From: Croceimicrobium hydrocarbonivorans
GTDB taxonomy: Bacteria; Bacteroidota; Bacteroidia; Flavobacteriales; Schleiferiaceae
Direction of reading: 5' to 3'
Length of the DNA: 64,000 nucleotides
NCBI RefSeq assembly: GCF_014524565.1
Contig: NZ_CP060139.1
Coordinates: 3,169,501-3,233,500 of the forward strand
The position numbers and the translations under genes are program-made. Below, in pieces: positions 32,501 through 41,832 of the stretch. Numbering within the stretch: the stretch's first letter is position 1; every line of letters begins with the position of its first letter. The notes beneath the pieces were generated by a model. The model did no database searches. It was given only the letters and a program-made list of their open reading frames with translations, and was not told the origin of the DNA.

Positions 32501-35151
32501 GTAATGGTCCTTTGAGTGATGTAACCGGTGGTAACTTTATGTATGTAGAGTCCTCAGGTTCTGCCGTGGGTGATACCGCTTATTTATATACTCCAATTGT
32601 GGATGTAAGTACATTAGTGGCACCAGCCTTATACTTCTTCCAACACAGATTCTATACTACTACTAGTCCCCCCGCCGATATGAACATTGAGGTATCCAAT
32701 GATTTGGGTGCTACTTGGACCAATGTGTATTCTATTACAGGAAACACTCAAAACTCCAGTTCTGATCCTTGGGTAGATGAATTGGTAAACTTGCCACAGT
32801 TTGCGGGTGATACTATCCAGATTCGTTTCGTACAAATTGGCGTTGGATGTTGTGGTGATGCAGCTATTGATTCTGTTGCTATCGCTGAGGCTCCATCTTG
32901 TCCTGAACCTGCAAACGTTCAGGCCACTAACCTCACTGATACTTCGGCTGTATTAAGCTGGAATGGTGCAATTAGCGCTAATACCAATCAGGTATGGATC
33001 GGACCACGTGGTTTCTATCAAGGAACAACTACTACCACCGGTACTCAATTGTATGTTAATGCTAACTCTTTAGTATTAGATACTTTAAGTCCTGCTACTT
33101 GTTGGGAGTTCTTAGTTCGTTCTGCTTGTGGACCTGGTGATAGTTCTGCTTGGATCGGACCAATTGAATTCTGTACCAATGCTTGTAAGCCTAGTGAGCA
33201 ATGCTGGTTCCCCGTTGATTTGGAAGATACCTTCGGTGACGGATGGAACGGTGGTATTGTAACCGTGGTTCAAAATGGGGTTCCTGTAGGTGATCTTGGT
33301 GGAAGCTTTACCACTGGTAACCTATATCCGGATTCTATTTTATTATGTGATCTTCAGAATACGGTATTCGTGTTATCTACTGCCGGTGGATGGCCATCAG
33401 AAATTGGAATAACTGTTTATGCACCTTATGGTGGACAGGTTGGTCAATATATTGCAAATGGAAGCACTGCGGCTGGAGATACCTTGGTAGCTATTATTTC
33501 TCAGTGTACTCCTCCTACTTGTCCACAACCAACTAACTTGGTGGTGAACAGTGTTACCGGTACCACAGCTAATGTGGGCTGGACTGCTGGTGGCTCAGGT
33601 TCTGCCTGGGAAGTAGAATACAGTACTGGTACATTCCTCCCTGGAGCCGGTACCCGGATTTCTGCACCTACCAATCCATTTACCATTACCAGTTTGAGTG
33701 GTTCTACTAACTACAACTTCTATGTTCGTGAAATTTGTGGACCTGGAGATACCTCTGTATGGTCTGGTCCATTAAACTTCGCAACTGCTTGTGTAACTGT
33801 AATGGCTCCTTACTTCACCGATTTCGAAACAATTCCTATTGGATTAGGTACCGGAACTCCTGCAACTTGGGGTAACTGCTGGTATGCGGAAACCTTAAAT
33901 GGTGCTACCGTTCGTTGGGAATCTGAAGATGCTACTGGTGCTAATGAGAACTCATTGGATACAGGCCCCTTCACTGATGCTACCATGCATCCAAATGCGG
34001 GTGGTACTTATATGTATATTGAGACTTCAACTTCAGGAACCGGTCCTGCGGAGTTAACTTCTCCAATGATTAATTTCAGCAATTTGGTTCAACCAGAATT
34101 GAGCTTTGCTTACCATATGTATGGTGCAAGCATCAATAAATTGGTGATCCAAGCTGAGGATATCAATGGTAACCGTATTGCAATTGATAGTTTGATTGGT
34201 CAACAGCAAACTGCTCAATCAGATAGTTTCTTTATCCGTAACATTGATTTGAGCACCTTGCCTCAAACTACCTATGCTTTTGTGTTCCAAGGATTCCGTG
34301 GTACTACCTTTACTGGTGATATCTCTATCGACGATGTAAGAGTAGATGAGCCAGGAGCTACTGGCTGTGCTGCACCATTGAATGCAATGGCTACCGCTAA
34401 TGTAGGATGTGATAGTGTGGAAGTAGACTGGACTTCAGGAACTGGTGGCTCTATCATTGAGTACGGTCCTGCTGGATTTACTCCTGGTACCGGAACCTTT
34501 ACCAATGTGGTAACTGCTCCTTATACCATTTATGGATTAACTCCTGGTACCGCTTACGATGTTTGGGTTGCTGATACTTGTTCTGGTGATACCAGTTCTT
34601 ACGCTCCGATTAATGTAACTACTGCCAGCGGACCACTTCCAGTGGCTACTATTGGCTCAGTAAATAGCACCATCGTTGGAAACCAATTTATCGTTTACCT
34701 TGATGCAGCAGGTTCTACTAATGCTACCAGCTACACTTGGGACTTCGGTAATGGTGTAACCGGAAGCGGACAAATGGATACCGTTGTATTCTTAGGAAAC
34801 GGTACTTACACCGTAGTACTTACTGCAACTAACGGTTGTGGTAGCGATACTGCCAGCTATGAGGTTTACGTGAATATTGGTCTGGATGAAAATCCATTGG
34901 CTAATAACTTGAACGTATTCCCTAACCCTGCTAACCATAAGGTTAATATCAGCTTCCGCGAAGTGGGAAGTGGTGATGTTCAAATTCGTTTACGCGACGC
35001 TCAAGGTCGTGAGGTGATGTTCATCAATGACCGTATGCAAAGCGGAGTTTACAGCAAAGATTTAGATGTTAGCAATTTGGCTAGAGGAATGTACATGGTA
35101 GAAGTGAAGTCCGGTGGACTTACTGCCCATCGTCGCCTGAGCATTCGCTAA
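29569..35151 (+). CDS. Giant T9SS-secreted FN3/MAM protein, paralogue 1
   Basis: About 1860 residues. In order: signal peptide (RHVVLSLFLTMSWLFSV); a shared N-terminal beta module (about 20-187); two FN3 domains (189-390); a MAM domain (391-565); then alternating FN3 and choice-of-anchor-J/MAM units; a DTFGDGWNGG domain near 1220; another FN3-MAM-FN3 set; a PKD domain (about 1690-1768); and a T9SS type A tail from 1769 with LNVFPNPA. FN3 units repeat the tract EYGPAGFTPGTGT. Domains are joined by Cys-containing linkers. No catalytic site is recognised, so it is probably an adhesive or matrix protein. The ATG at 29569 is preferred because it opens the signal peptide. A terminator follows the stop. 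Confidence 0.9.
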   Translation: MRHVVLSLFLTMSWLFSVGQGTITTSPPLTPNNGSNGISLRVEATSPIEITGISNIFASGASSAHVWVRQGGVTPGGTPSISAANGWTQVVTSAPLTGATGTNLVTIPFNGVKIPVPSGGSIGIFIETETGTSRYQTGTASDQVIFTDGTMTVNVADSVAYGGPATSPTNNPRRFVGDVTYALSVTGNCTPFTGFAIDSISGTAAKVNWTPGTGNTGYKLEYGPAGFTPGTGTVVSGTYPTSPVTPPVILSGLSASTTYDVYFEEYCNTGTDTVGFPTPQSFTTTKLCGAPTGFAESNLTSNSVDVNWSQAGSYTEAWVMWGPAGTAPGSAGWDVDTIMSPTMTYTIAGLSPSTGYDIYLATNCGGGNGVSDTVGPLQIVTPIQGPQGLNCTTGQPGLIFQDDFETQVGWTGDFGTGTTASNWNYHSGPTGSTNTGPTGAHSGTNYLYTEVSGTSAGTHIEAITPRIDLSSSFNNAELSFWLHAYGANIDTIKVQVGGSATGPWNTVFTRVGQVQTANADPWQQVGVNLDSYVGSAIHIRFLVIHGTSFDGDVSIDLVEVSSCQTCPFPGTPTLTYISSDSAAFSWSGAGYDYDVNWGPKGFSQGSASAVYDSTTTNSIGIGGLSGNTAYDLYIRNDCSDSANGTSGWVGPLTFVTLCNALTAPYYNDFDTDSLNQVPICWDNAIIGGTSPTLPNADVEVPSTTYGAVSSPNVVRFYNYNTDTIWLISPEFSDMPVGDKRVNFFAMTTSTATNHTLEIGTMSNISDRSTYTPIDTVTLGNNYQQYFVDLTTANNYNGTDTYVVLNHTGPDFSTYYIDNFSYEVIPACAPPLVTSLGVSGVGPTTANTFWGSGSDGDKTYIEWGTPGFTPGSGVFVDSVPGTTDTYLIQGLAAQTTYEFYIQDSCLTDGLSPWVGPFTFTTACNIISAPIFEDFDGTTWTASGNNAGNILDPCWSADPDVSNGGEPFKWIPRSTGPTSGNGPLSDVTGGNFMYVESSGSAVGDTAYLYTPIVDVSTLVAPALYFFQHRFYTTTSPPADMNIEVSNDLGATWTNVYSITGNTQNSSSDPWVDELVNLPQFAGDTIQIRFVQIGVGCCGDAAIDSVAIAEAPSCPEPANVQATNLTDTSAVLSWNGAISANTNQVWIGPRGFYQGTTTTTGTQLYVNANSLVLDTLSPATCWEFLVRSACGPGDSSAWIGPIEFCTNACKPSEQCWFPVDLEDTFGDGWNGGIVTVVQNGVPVGDLGGSFTTGNLYPDSILLCDLQNTVFVLSTAGGWPSEIGITVYAPYGGQVGQYIANGSTAAGDTLVAIISQCTPPTCPQPTNLVVNSVTGTTANVGWTAGGSGSAWEVEYSTGTFLPGAGTRISAPTNPFTITSLSGSTNYNFYVREICGPGDTSVWSGPLNFATACVTVMAPYFTDFETIPIGLGTGTPATWGNCWYAETLNGATVRWESEDATGANENSLDTGPFTDATMHPNAGGTYMYIETSTSGTGPAELTSPMINFSNLVQPELSFAYHMYGASINKLVIQAEDINGNRIAIDSLIGQQQTAQSDSFFIRNIDLSTLPQTTYAFVFQGFRGTTFTGDISIDDVRVDEPGATGCAAPLNAMATANVGCDSVEVDWTSGTGGSIIEYGPAGFTPGTGTFTNVVTAPYTIYGLTPGTAYDVWVADTCSGDTSSYAPINVTTASGPLPVATIGSVNSTIVGNQFIVYLDAAGSTNATSYTWDFGNGVTGSGQMDTVVFLGNGTYTVVLTATNGCGSDTASYEVYVNIGLDENPLANNLNVFPNPANHKVNISFREVGSGDVQIRLRDAQGREVMFINDRMQSGVYSKDLDVSNLARGMYMVEVKSGGLTAHRRLSIR

Positions 35152-35174
35152 TCATCCTTAAATACTTGGATTTC

Positions 35175-35203
35175 AACCCCGGCCTCGTGCCGGGGTTTTT
35201 ATT
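35175..35203 (+). terminator. Intrinsic terminator after paralogue 1
   Basis: A 9-bp stem (AACCCCGGC paired with GCCGGGGTT), a 5-base loop and a T run. It lies 24 bases after the stop and before the next gene's start, so each giant gene should be its own transcription unit. Confidence 0.88.
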
Positions 35204-35267
35204 TTCCATACACTTCTCGTAACTTCCCCACGGGTACTATTTGTTATTAATCTATAAAATCTATTCT

Positions 35268-38200
35268 ATGAGGAAGTTACTACTCCTTTGTAGTTACCTT
35301 GCTGCTATATCCCTATATGGCCAAGGGACTATCATCACGAGTCCACCATTGACTCCTAACAATGGCTCCACCGGAATATCCTTACGGGTTGAGGCGACCT
35401 CCCCAATTGAGATTACCGGCTTAACTAATGTTTTTTCCACCGGCGCCACTAGTGCTACTGTTTGGGTTCGTCAAGGCGGGGTAACTCCCGGAGGAACTCC
35501 AAACGTTTCTACTGCAAACGGTTGGACTCAGGTTGTGGTAAATGCTCCAATTACTGGCGCAAACAGCACCGCTCTGAATAACATTCCCTTTGGTGGGGTA
35601 AAGATTCCTGTTCCTTCAGGAGGTTCGATCGGTATCTTTATTGAAGGCACCTCTGGTTCTTCTCGTTATCAAACGGGTACGGCTTCTGATCAGGTGATTT
35701 TTACCGACGGAACCATGACGGTAAACCTTGCAGATTCTGTGGCTTATGGTGGTCCTGCATCTAGTCCATCCAACAATCCACGTCGTTTTGTTGGCTCTGT
35801 AACTTATGCATTGTCTGTAACCGGCAACTGTACCCCATTTACCGGATTTGCAATCGACAGTATTAGCGGTACTGCTGCTAAAGTGAACTGGACTCCTGGA
35901 ACCGGAAACACCGGTTACAAATTAGAGTACGGTCCTGTAGGATTTACGCCTGGAACTGGTACTGTGGTTAGTGGTACTTATCCTACCAGTCCAGTAAGTC
36001 CTCCAGTGATTTTATCTGGTTTGAGTGCTAGCACTACCTATGATGTTTACTTCGAAGAGTATTGCAACACTGGAACCGATACGGTTGGTTTCCCAACTCC
36101 ACAAAGCTTCACTACCACTAAATTATGTGGTGCACCAACTGGCTTTGCTGAATCTAACCTTACTTCCAATACGGTAGATGTAAACTGGTCTCAGGCCGGT
36201 TCTTATACTGAGGCTTGGGTGATGTGGGGTCCAACTGGAACCACTCCTGGTAGTGCCGGATGGGATGTAGACACCATTATGTCTCCAACCATGACTTACA
36301 CCATTTCGGGTTTAAGCCCATCTACAGGATATGATATCTATTTAGCTACCAATTGCGGTGGTGGAAATGGAGTTTCTGATACGGTTGGGCCGATCCAAAT
36401 TGTGACTCCAATTCAGGGACCACAAGGTTTGAACTGTACCACTGGTCAGGCTGGTTTAATCTTCCAGGATGATTTTGAAACTCAATTAGGTTGGACCGGA
36501 AACTTTGGGTCTGGAACCACCGCTTCAAACTGGAACTACCACTCAGGTCCTACCGGATCTACTGCTACTGGTCCTACCGGAGCTCACAGTGGAAATACCT
36601 ATTTATATACGGAGGTTTCCGGTACGGCTAGCGGAACCCATATAGAAGCCATCTCTCCTCGCATCGATCTAAGTTCTTCTTTTAATCATGCTGAATTGGC
36701 TTTCTGGTTACATGCCTATGGAGCCAATATCGACACTATAAAGGTTCAGGTTGGTGGCTCTGCCACTGGTCCCTGGAATACGGTATTTACTAGAGTTGGA
36801 CAAGTTCAAACAGCCAATGCAGATCCATGGCAGCAAGTAGGGGTAAACCTAGATGCTTATGTAGGTTCTGCAATTTACTTGCGCTTTTTAACGGTGCATG
36901 GCACTAGCTTTAACGGTGATGTTTCTATCGATTTGGTAGAAGTAAGTTCATGTCAAACCTGTCCTTTCCCATCAGCACCAACGGTGAATTATGTTTCTAG
37001 CGATTCTGCCTACTTTACTTGGAATGGAACCGGCTATGATTACGATGTAAACTGGGGACCACGTGGCTTTACCCAAGGATCACCATCCAGTTTCTTTGAT
37101 AGTACTTCGGTGGCCAGTATTGGTATTGGAGGTTTAAGTGGCAACACCGCATACGATATCTACATCCGTAACGATTGTTCGGATTCGGCTAATGGAACCA
37201 GCGGATGGGTTGGACCTGTGCCTTTTGTAACATTATGTAATCCACTTACAGCTCCTTACACTAATAATTTTGATAGCGATTCTATTGATGCACCCCCCAT
37301 TTGTTGGGATAATGCATTAATTGGTGGAACTAGTGCAACCTTGCCTAATGCCGATGTGGAGGTGCCAAGTACAACCTATCCTCCAATATCATCACCCAAT
37401 GTCGTACGATTCTATAATTACAATACCGATACGGCATGGCTGATTAGTCCACAGTTTAGTGATCTTTCTGTTGGAGATAAGCGGATTAGTTTCTATGCTA
37501 TGACTACCACTACTGCTACTCCTAATCAGCTAGTAGTAGGTACTGTCGCTAGCCCAGGAGATCGTTCCAGCTATGTAGCAATTGACACTATTGATATACA
37601 GCGAAACTATGCTCAATATGTAGTGGATCTTACCGTAGCCAATGGTTACAATGGAAGCCATGAATTTGTAGTGCTAGAGCACGCTGGTCCAGATTTCCGC
37701 ACCTATTATATTGATGATTTTGTGTACGAGCAAATTCCAGCTTGTAACCCTCCATTAAGCAGCACCTTAGGTGTTAATTATGTAACTGCCACTACCGCAG
37801 AAGTATTCTGGGGTTCAGGTTCGGATGGCGATACTACCTGGATTGAATGGGGCCTACCCGGCTTTACTCCTGGTGCTTCCAATTTAGGACGTATTGCGGT
37901 AAGCGGTGCTCAAGACAGTGCCTTGATTAGTGGCTTGATGGCCGAAACCGACTATGAATTCTACATTCAAGATAGCTGCTACGGAAATGGTAATAGTCCT
38001 TATGTAGGTCCGGTTGCTTTCCGCACTGCTTGTGCCATTGTAGCACCAGCGGTTCTTCCGCTGAGTGATGGTTTTGAGAATTATTCCAATGGCCCAACTT
38101 TTAGTGCCACTGCCTTCTTATGTAATCCATCTTATTACTGGACTTTCGAGCCAGGTAATACTAATGGTAGAGGACGTTTACAAGCAAATAGCGCATTTTA

Positions 38201-41200
38201 CCGCAATGGTTTGCAGGCCTTCACAATTGACAATAGTGCCTTTGTAAACCCATCTCAAACCAGTTATCTAACTATGACGGTAGATTTAAGTAGCTATACC
38301 TCCGCTGGTGGTATCAACTTAAGTTTCTACTTGATGGATCACAGCAACCAAAACCATCCGGATAACAAGGTATGGGTTCGCGGTGCACCAAGTGATCCTT
38401 GGATTGAAGTGGTGGACCTAAATACTACAGTATTTGGAAGCTTTGGTAGCTATGATTCCATTATAGACCTGGATATTATGGCACCAATTACCAGTGCTGG
38501 ACAGGCTATAGGTAATAGCACTCAAATCCGTTGGGGGCAAAACGACTTTGGATCGGCTACCTCAGCAACTTGCTGCTACGGTTATACCATTGATGATGTA
38601 TCCTTAACTGCCGTTACCTGTCCTAATCCAAGTGCACTAGCCGTATCTAATCTTTTAGATACCACTGCTACTATGGGCTGGGCAAATAGTACTTCAGCTA
38701 GCCAGTATCAATTCTGGTTTGGTCCTCAAGGTTTCTATCAAGGTACAACCACCACTACGGGTACTAAATTCTTTACTAGCTCCAGCAGTATTACTGCTGA
38801 TACTTTAAGTGCTACAACATGCTATGAATTCTTGGTTCGCAGTGTATGTTCGGCAGGGGATACCAGTGATTGGGTAGGTCCAGTGCAGTTCTGTACTACC
38901 TGTCCGGTTGGATATGCGATGCCTTATTTCACTGATTTTGAAATCAATACTCCTGGGGTGGCCACTGGTTCACCAGCGGGTTGGGCAAACTGTTGGACAC
39001 AGCAATCTGCCTCTGGCGCCACCGTACGTTGGGAAGCAGAAGATGCTAGTGGTTCGAATGAGAATTCCTCGAGTACAGGTCCATTCCTGGATAATACCCT
39101 GGCTCCACAGTCGGGTGGTATTTATATGTATTTGGAAACTTCTACATCCGGTTCTTATGCTGATCTAGTTTCTCCGGGAATTAATCTGGCTGGATCGACC
39201 AATCCACAAATTGAGTTTGCTTACCATATGTATGGGGCCACTATCAATAAGCTGGTTATCCTTGCTGAGAATGTAACAACAGGAACTATCACCACTTTGG
39301 ATAGTATTGTTGGTCAACAGCAAACCGCTGGATCTGATCCATTCAACACCCATGTTACCAATGTGAGTAGCTTAGCTAGTGGTTCCTACCGATTTATCTT
39401 TAGAGGATATCTTGGTACATCTTTTACCGGTGATATTTCCATAGATGATGTTTGGGTAATGGAAGCACCAACCTGTCCTCGTCCTGCCGGATTGATGCAG
39501 GATAGTGCTAACCTAAATGATATTACCGCAAGCTGGACTTCCAATGGAACCGGTTCATCTTGGGAAATTGAATATGGTCCGGCAGGCTTTACGCCCGGTA
39601 GCGGAACTACGATAATTGCAACCAGTAATCCATACACCATTACCGGTCTTAGCTCGGCCACTGCCTATGATGTTTACGTGCGTGAGATTTGTGGACCTGG
39701 CGATACCTCTTTGAGAGTAGGGCCTAGTTTAATGAACACCACCTTATGTTTGGCAAGCGATCAGTGTTGGCATGATGTTGATCTTGAAGATACCTTCGGT
39801 GACGGATGGAACGGCGGATTGGTAGACGTGGTTCAAAATGGTGTTGTTGTAGCCACTTTGGGTCAGAGCTTTACTACAGGAACCCTTTATCAGGATTCAG
39901 TATTACTTTGTGATTTACTGAATACTGTTTTTGTATTGCAGAATGCCGGTGGTTGGCCATCAGAGATTGGTATTACTGTTTATACTCCTTGGGGAACTCA
40001 AGCAGGTCAGTACATAGCAAATGGAGCAACCGGTCAAGGAGATACTTTGGTAGCCATGACTGCTCAGTGTAATCCACCTACCTGTCCTCAACCCACCGCT
40101 TTAGTGGTGAACTCGGTTACTGGAACCACTGCAAATGTGGGCTGGACTGCCGGGGGTACAGGAACTTCCTGGGAAGTAGAATACAGTACCGGAACCTTCT
40201 TGCCTGGGGCAGGAACCCGCGTATCTGCTACCACCAATCCATATACCATTACCGGATTAAGTGGTTCTACAAACTATAATTTCTATGTTCGTGAGGTTTG
40301 TTCACCCGGTGATACTTCAGTGTGGTCAGGTCCTATGAACTTTGCTACTGCTTGTATTACAGCAACGGCTCCTTATTTTACCGATTTCGAAAACATTCCA
40401 ATCGGAACCGGAACCGGAACTCCAGCAACCTGGGGTAACTGCTGGTATGCAGAAACCTTAAATGGTGCTACCGTTCGTTGGGAATCTGAAGATGCCACTG
40501 GTGCTAATGAGAACTCTTTGGATACCGGTCCCTTTACCGATGCTAGCATACACCCGGCTTCCGGAGGTACTTATATGTATATCGAGACCTCAACATCAGG
40601 AACCGGTCCGGCAGAATTGACCTCACCCACAATTGATTTCAGTAGCTTAAGTCAACCTGAGTTGCGCTTTGCCTATCATATGTACGGTGCAACCATCAAT
40701 AAATTGGTGATTCAAGCAGAGGATATTAATGGTAACCGAATTGCTATTGATAGTTTGGTGGGGCAACAACAAACGGCTCAATCGGATAGCTTCTTTATCC
40801 GAACCATAGATTTAAGTACGCTACCTCAAACTACTTATGCCTTTGTATTCCAGGGATATCGTGGAACCTCATTTACAGGAGATATTTCTATCGACGATGT
40901 AAGTGTGGATGAGCAAGGTAGTACCGGATCAAATTGTCCAGCCCCTCTTAATGCGATGGCAACTACTAATGTGGGTTGCGATAGTGTAGAAGTGGATTGG
41001 ATGTCTGGAACCGGTGGTTCTATCATTGAGTACGGTCCAGCCGGATTTACGCCTGGTACCGGAACCTTTACCAATGTGGTAACCGCTCCTTATACTATTT
41101 ACGGATTGACTCCGGGCACTGCCTACGATATTTTAGTAGCAGATACATGTTCTGGAGATACCAGTAGTTATGCGCCAATTAATGTGAGCACTGCTAGTGG

Positions 41201-41720
41201 TCCATTACCGGTAGCGACTATTGGTTCAGTAACCAGCACAATCGCAGGAAACCAATTCATTGTGTATCTAGATGCCACCGGTACCACCGATGCTACTAGC
41301 TACACCTGGGATTTCGGAAACGGAGTTACCGGCAGTGGATTAATGGATACGGTAGTGTTCCTGGGTAATGGTACCTATACTGTAGTATTAACTGCGACCA
41401 ATGGTTGTGGTAGTGATACGGCCAGTTATCAAGTTTACGTGAATATTGGCTTGGATGAGAATCCATTGGCTAATCATTTGAACGTATATCCAAACCCAGC
41501 CAACTACAAGGTGAATGTTAGTTTCCGCGAAGTTGGAAGTGCTGATGTTGAGATTCGTTTGCGCGATGCACAAGGTCGAGAAGTACTCTTTATTTCCGAC
41601 CGTATGCAAAGTGGAACCTATGCCCGAGATATTGATGTTAGTCAATTAGCTCGAGGAATTTATACGGTAGAGGTAAAGTCAGGCGGATTAACGGCTCATC
41701 GCCGATTAAGTCTGAATTAA
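35268..41720 (+). CDS. Giant T9SS-secreted FN3/MAM protein, paralogue 2
   Basis: About 2150 residues, starting at the ATG that opens the signal peptide RKLLLLCSYLAAISLYG. Residues 20-925 follow paralogue 1 domain by domain with high identity. It then has a different MAM-like unit (about 925-1120, beginning LSDGFENYSNGPTF and containing a CCYG pair) where paralogue 1 has another domain. An FN3, a MAM unit and an FN3 follow, then the DTFGDGWNGG domain near 1507, FN3-MAM-FN3, a PKD domain and a T9SS tail from 2059 (LNVYPNPA). Duplicate of its neighbour with swapped middle modules. Terminator-separated on both sides. Function probably adhesion or matrix building (inference). Confidence 0.9.
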   Translation: MRKLLLLCSYLAAISLYGQGTIITSPPLTPNNGSTGISLRVEATSPIEITGLTNVFSTGATSATVWVRQGGVTPGGTPNVSTANGWTQVVVNAPITGANSTALNNIPFGGVKIPVPSGGSIGIFIEGTSGSSRYQTGTASDQVIFTDGTMTVNLADSVAYGGPASSPSNNPRRFVGSVTYALSVTGNCTPFTGFAIDSISGTAAKVNWTPGTGNTGYKLEYGPVGFTPGTGTVVSGTYPTSPVSPPVILSGLSASTTYDVYFEEYCNTGTDTVGFPTPQSFTTTKLCGAPTGFAESNLTSNTVDVNWSQAGSYTEAWVMWGPTGTTPGSAGWDVDTIMSPTMTYTISGLSPSTGYDIYLATNCGGGNGVSDTVGPIQIVTPIQGPQGLNCTTGQAGLIFQDDFETQLGWTGNFGSGTTASNWNYHSGPTGSTATGPTGAHSGNTYLYTEVSGTASGTHIEAISPRIDLSSSFNHAELAFWLHAYGANIDTIKVQVGGSATGPWNTVFTRVGQVQTANADPWQQVGVNLDAYVGSAIYLRFLTVHGTSFNGDVSIDLVEVSSCQTCPFPSAPTVNYVSSDSAYFTWNGTGYDYDVNWGPRGFTQGSPSSFFDSTSVASIGIGGLSGNTAYDIYIRNDCSDSANGTSGWVGPVPFVTLCNPLTAPYTNNFDSDSIDAPPICWDNALIGGTSATLPNADVEVPSTTYPPISSPNVVRFYNYNTDTAWLISPQFSDLSVGDKRISFYAMTTTTATPNQLVVGTVASPGDRSSYVAIDTIDIQRNYAQYVVDLTVANGYNGSHEFVVLEHAGPDFRTYYIDDFVYEQIPACNPPLSSTLGVNYVTATTAEVFWGSGSDGDTTWIEWGLPGFTPGASNLGRIAVSGAQDSALISGLMAETDYEFYIQDSCYGNGNSPYVGPVAFRTACAIVAPAVLPLSDGFENYSNGPTFSATAFLCNPSYYWTFEPGNTNGRGRLQANSAFYRNGLQAFTIDNSAFVNPSQTSYLTMTVDLSSYTSAGGINLSFYLMDHSNQNHPDNKVWVRGAPSDPWIEVVDLNTTVFGSFGSYDSIIDLDIMAPITSAGQAIGNSTQIRWGQNDFGSATSATCCYGYTIDDVSLTAVTCPNPSALAVSNLLDTTATMGWANSTSASQYQFWFGPQGFYQGTTTTTGTKFFTSSSSITADTLSATTCYEFLVRSVCSAGDTSDWVGPVQFCTTCPVGYAMPYFTDFEINTPGVATGSPAGWANCWTQQSASGATVRWEAEDASGSNENSSSTGPFLDNTLAPQSGGIYMYLETSTSGSYADLVSPGINLAGSTNPQIEFAYHMYGATINKLVILAENVTTGTITTLDSIVGQQQTAGSDPFNTHVTNVSSLASGSYRFIFRGYLGTSFTGDISIDDVWVMEAPTCPRPAGLMQDSANLNDITASWTSNGTGSSWEIEYGPAGFTPGSGTTIIATSNPYTITGLSSATAYDVYVREICGPGDTSLRVGPSLMNTTLCLASDQCWHDVDLEDTFGDGWNGGLVDVVQNGVVVATLGQSFTTGTLYQDSVLLCDLLNTVFVLQNAGGWPSEIGITVYTPWGTQAGQYIANGATGQGDTLVAMTAQCNPPTCPQPTALVVNSVTGTTANVGWTAGGTGTSWEVEYSTGTFLPGAGTRVSATTNPYTITGLSGSTNYNFYVREVCSPGDTSVWSGPMNFATACITATAPYFTDFENIPIGTGTGTPATWGNCWYAETLNGATVRWESEDATGANENSLDTGPFTDASIHPASGGTYMYIETSTSGTGPAELTSPTIDFSSLSQPELRFAYHMYGATINKLVIQAEDINGNRIAIDSLVGQQQTAQSDSFFIRTIDLSTLPQTTYAFVFQGYRGTSFTGDISIDDVSVDEQGSTGSNCPAPLNAMATTNVGCDSVEVDWMSGTGGSIIEYGPAGFTPGTGTFTNVVTAPYTIYGLTPGTAYDILVADTCSGDTSSYAPINVSTASGPLPVATIGSVTSTIAGNQFIVYLDATGTTDATSYTWDFGNGVTGSGLMDTVVFLGNGTYTVVLTATNGCGSDTASYQVYVNIGLDENPLANHLNVYPNPANYKVNVSFREVGSADVEIRLRDAQGREVLFISDRMQSGTYARDIDVSQLARGIYTVEVKSGGLTAHRRLSLN

Positions 41721-41743
41721 TAGATTTTATCTACTGAAATTTT

Positions 41744-41771
41744 AACCCCGGCCTTGTGTCGGGGTTTTTTT
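41744..41771 (+). terminator. Intrinsic terminator after paralogue 2
   Basis: Stem AACCCCGGC/GTCGGGGTT with one G-T pair, a 5-base loop and a run of seven T. It is close in sequence to the terminator after paralogue 1, so it was probably copied with the gene. Confidence 0.85.
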
Positions 41772-41832
41772 ATTGCTTGTTGTTGAGTAAATTGGGGCTC
41801 TCTATTATTCTGTATTAACCTATTTCTTTACA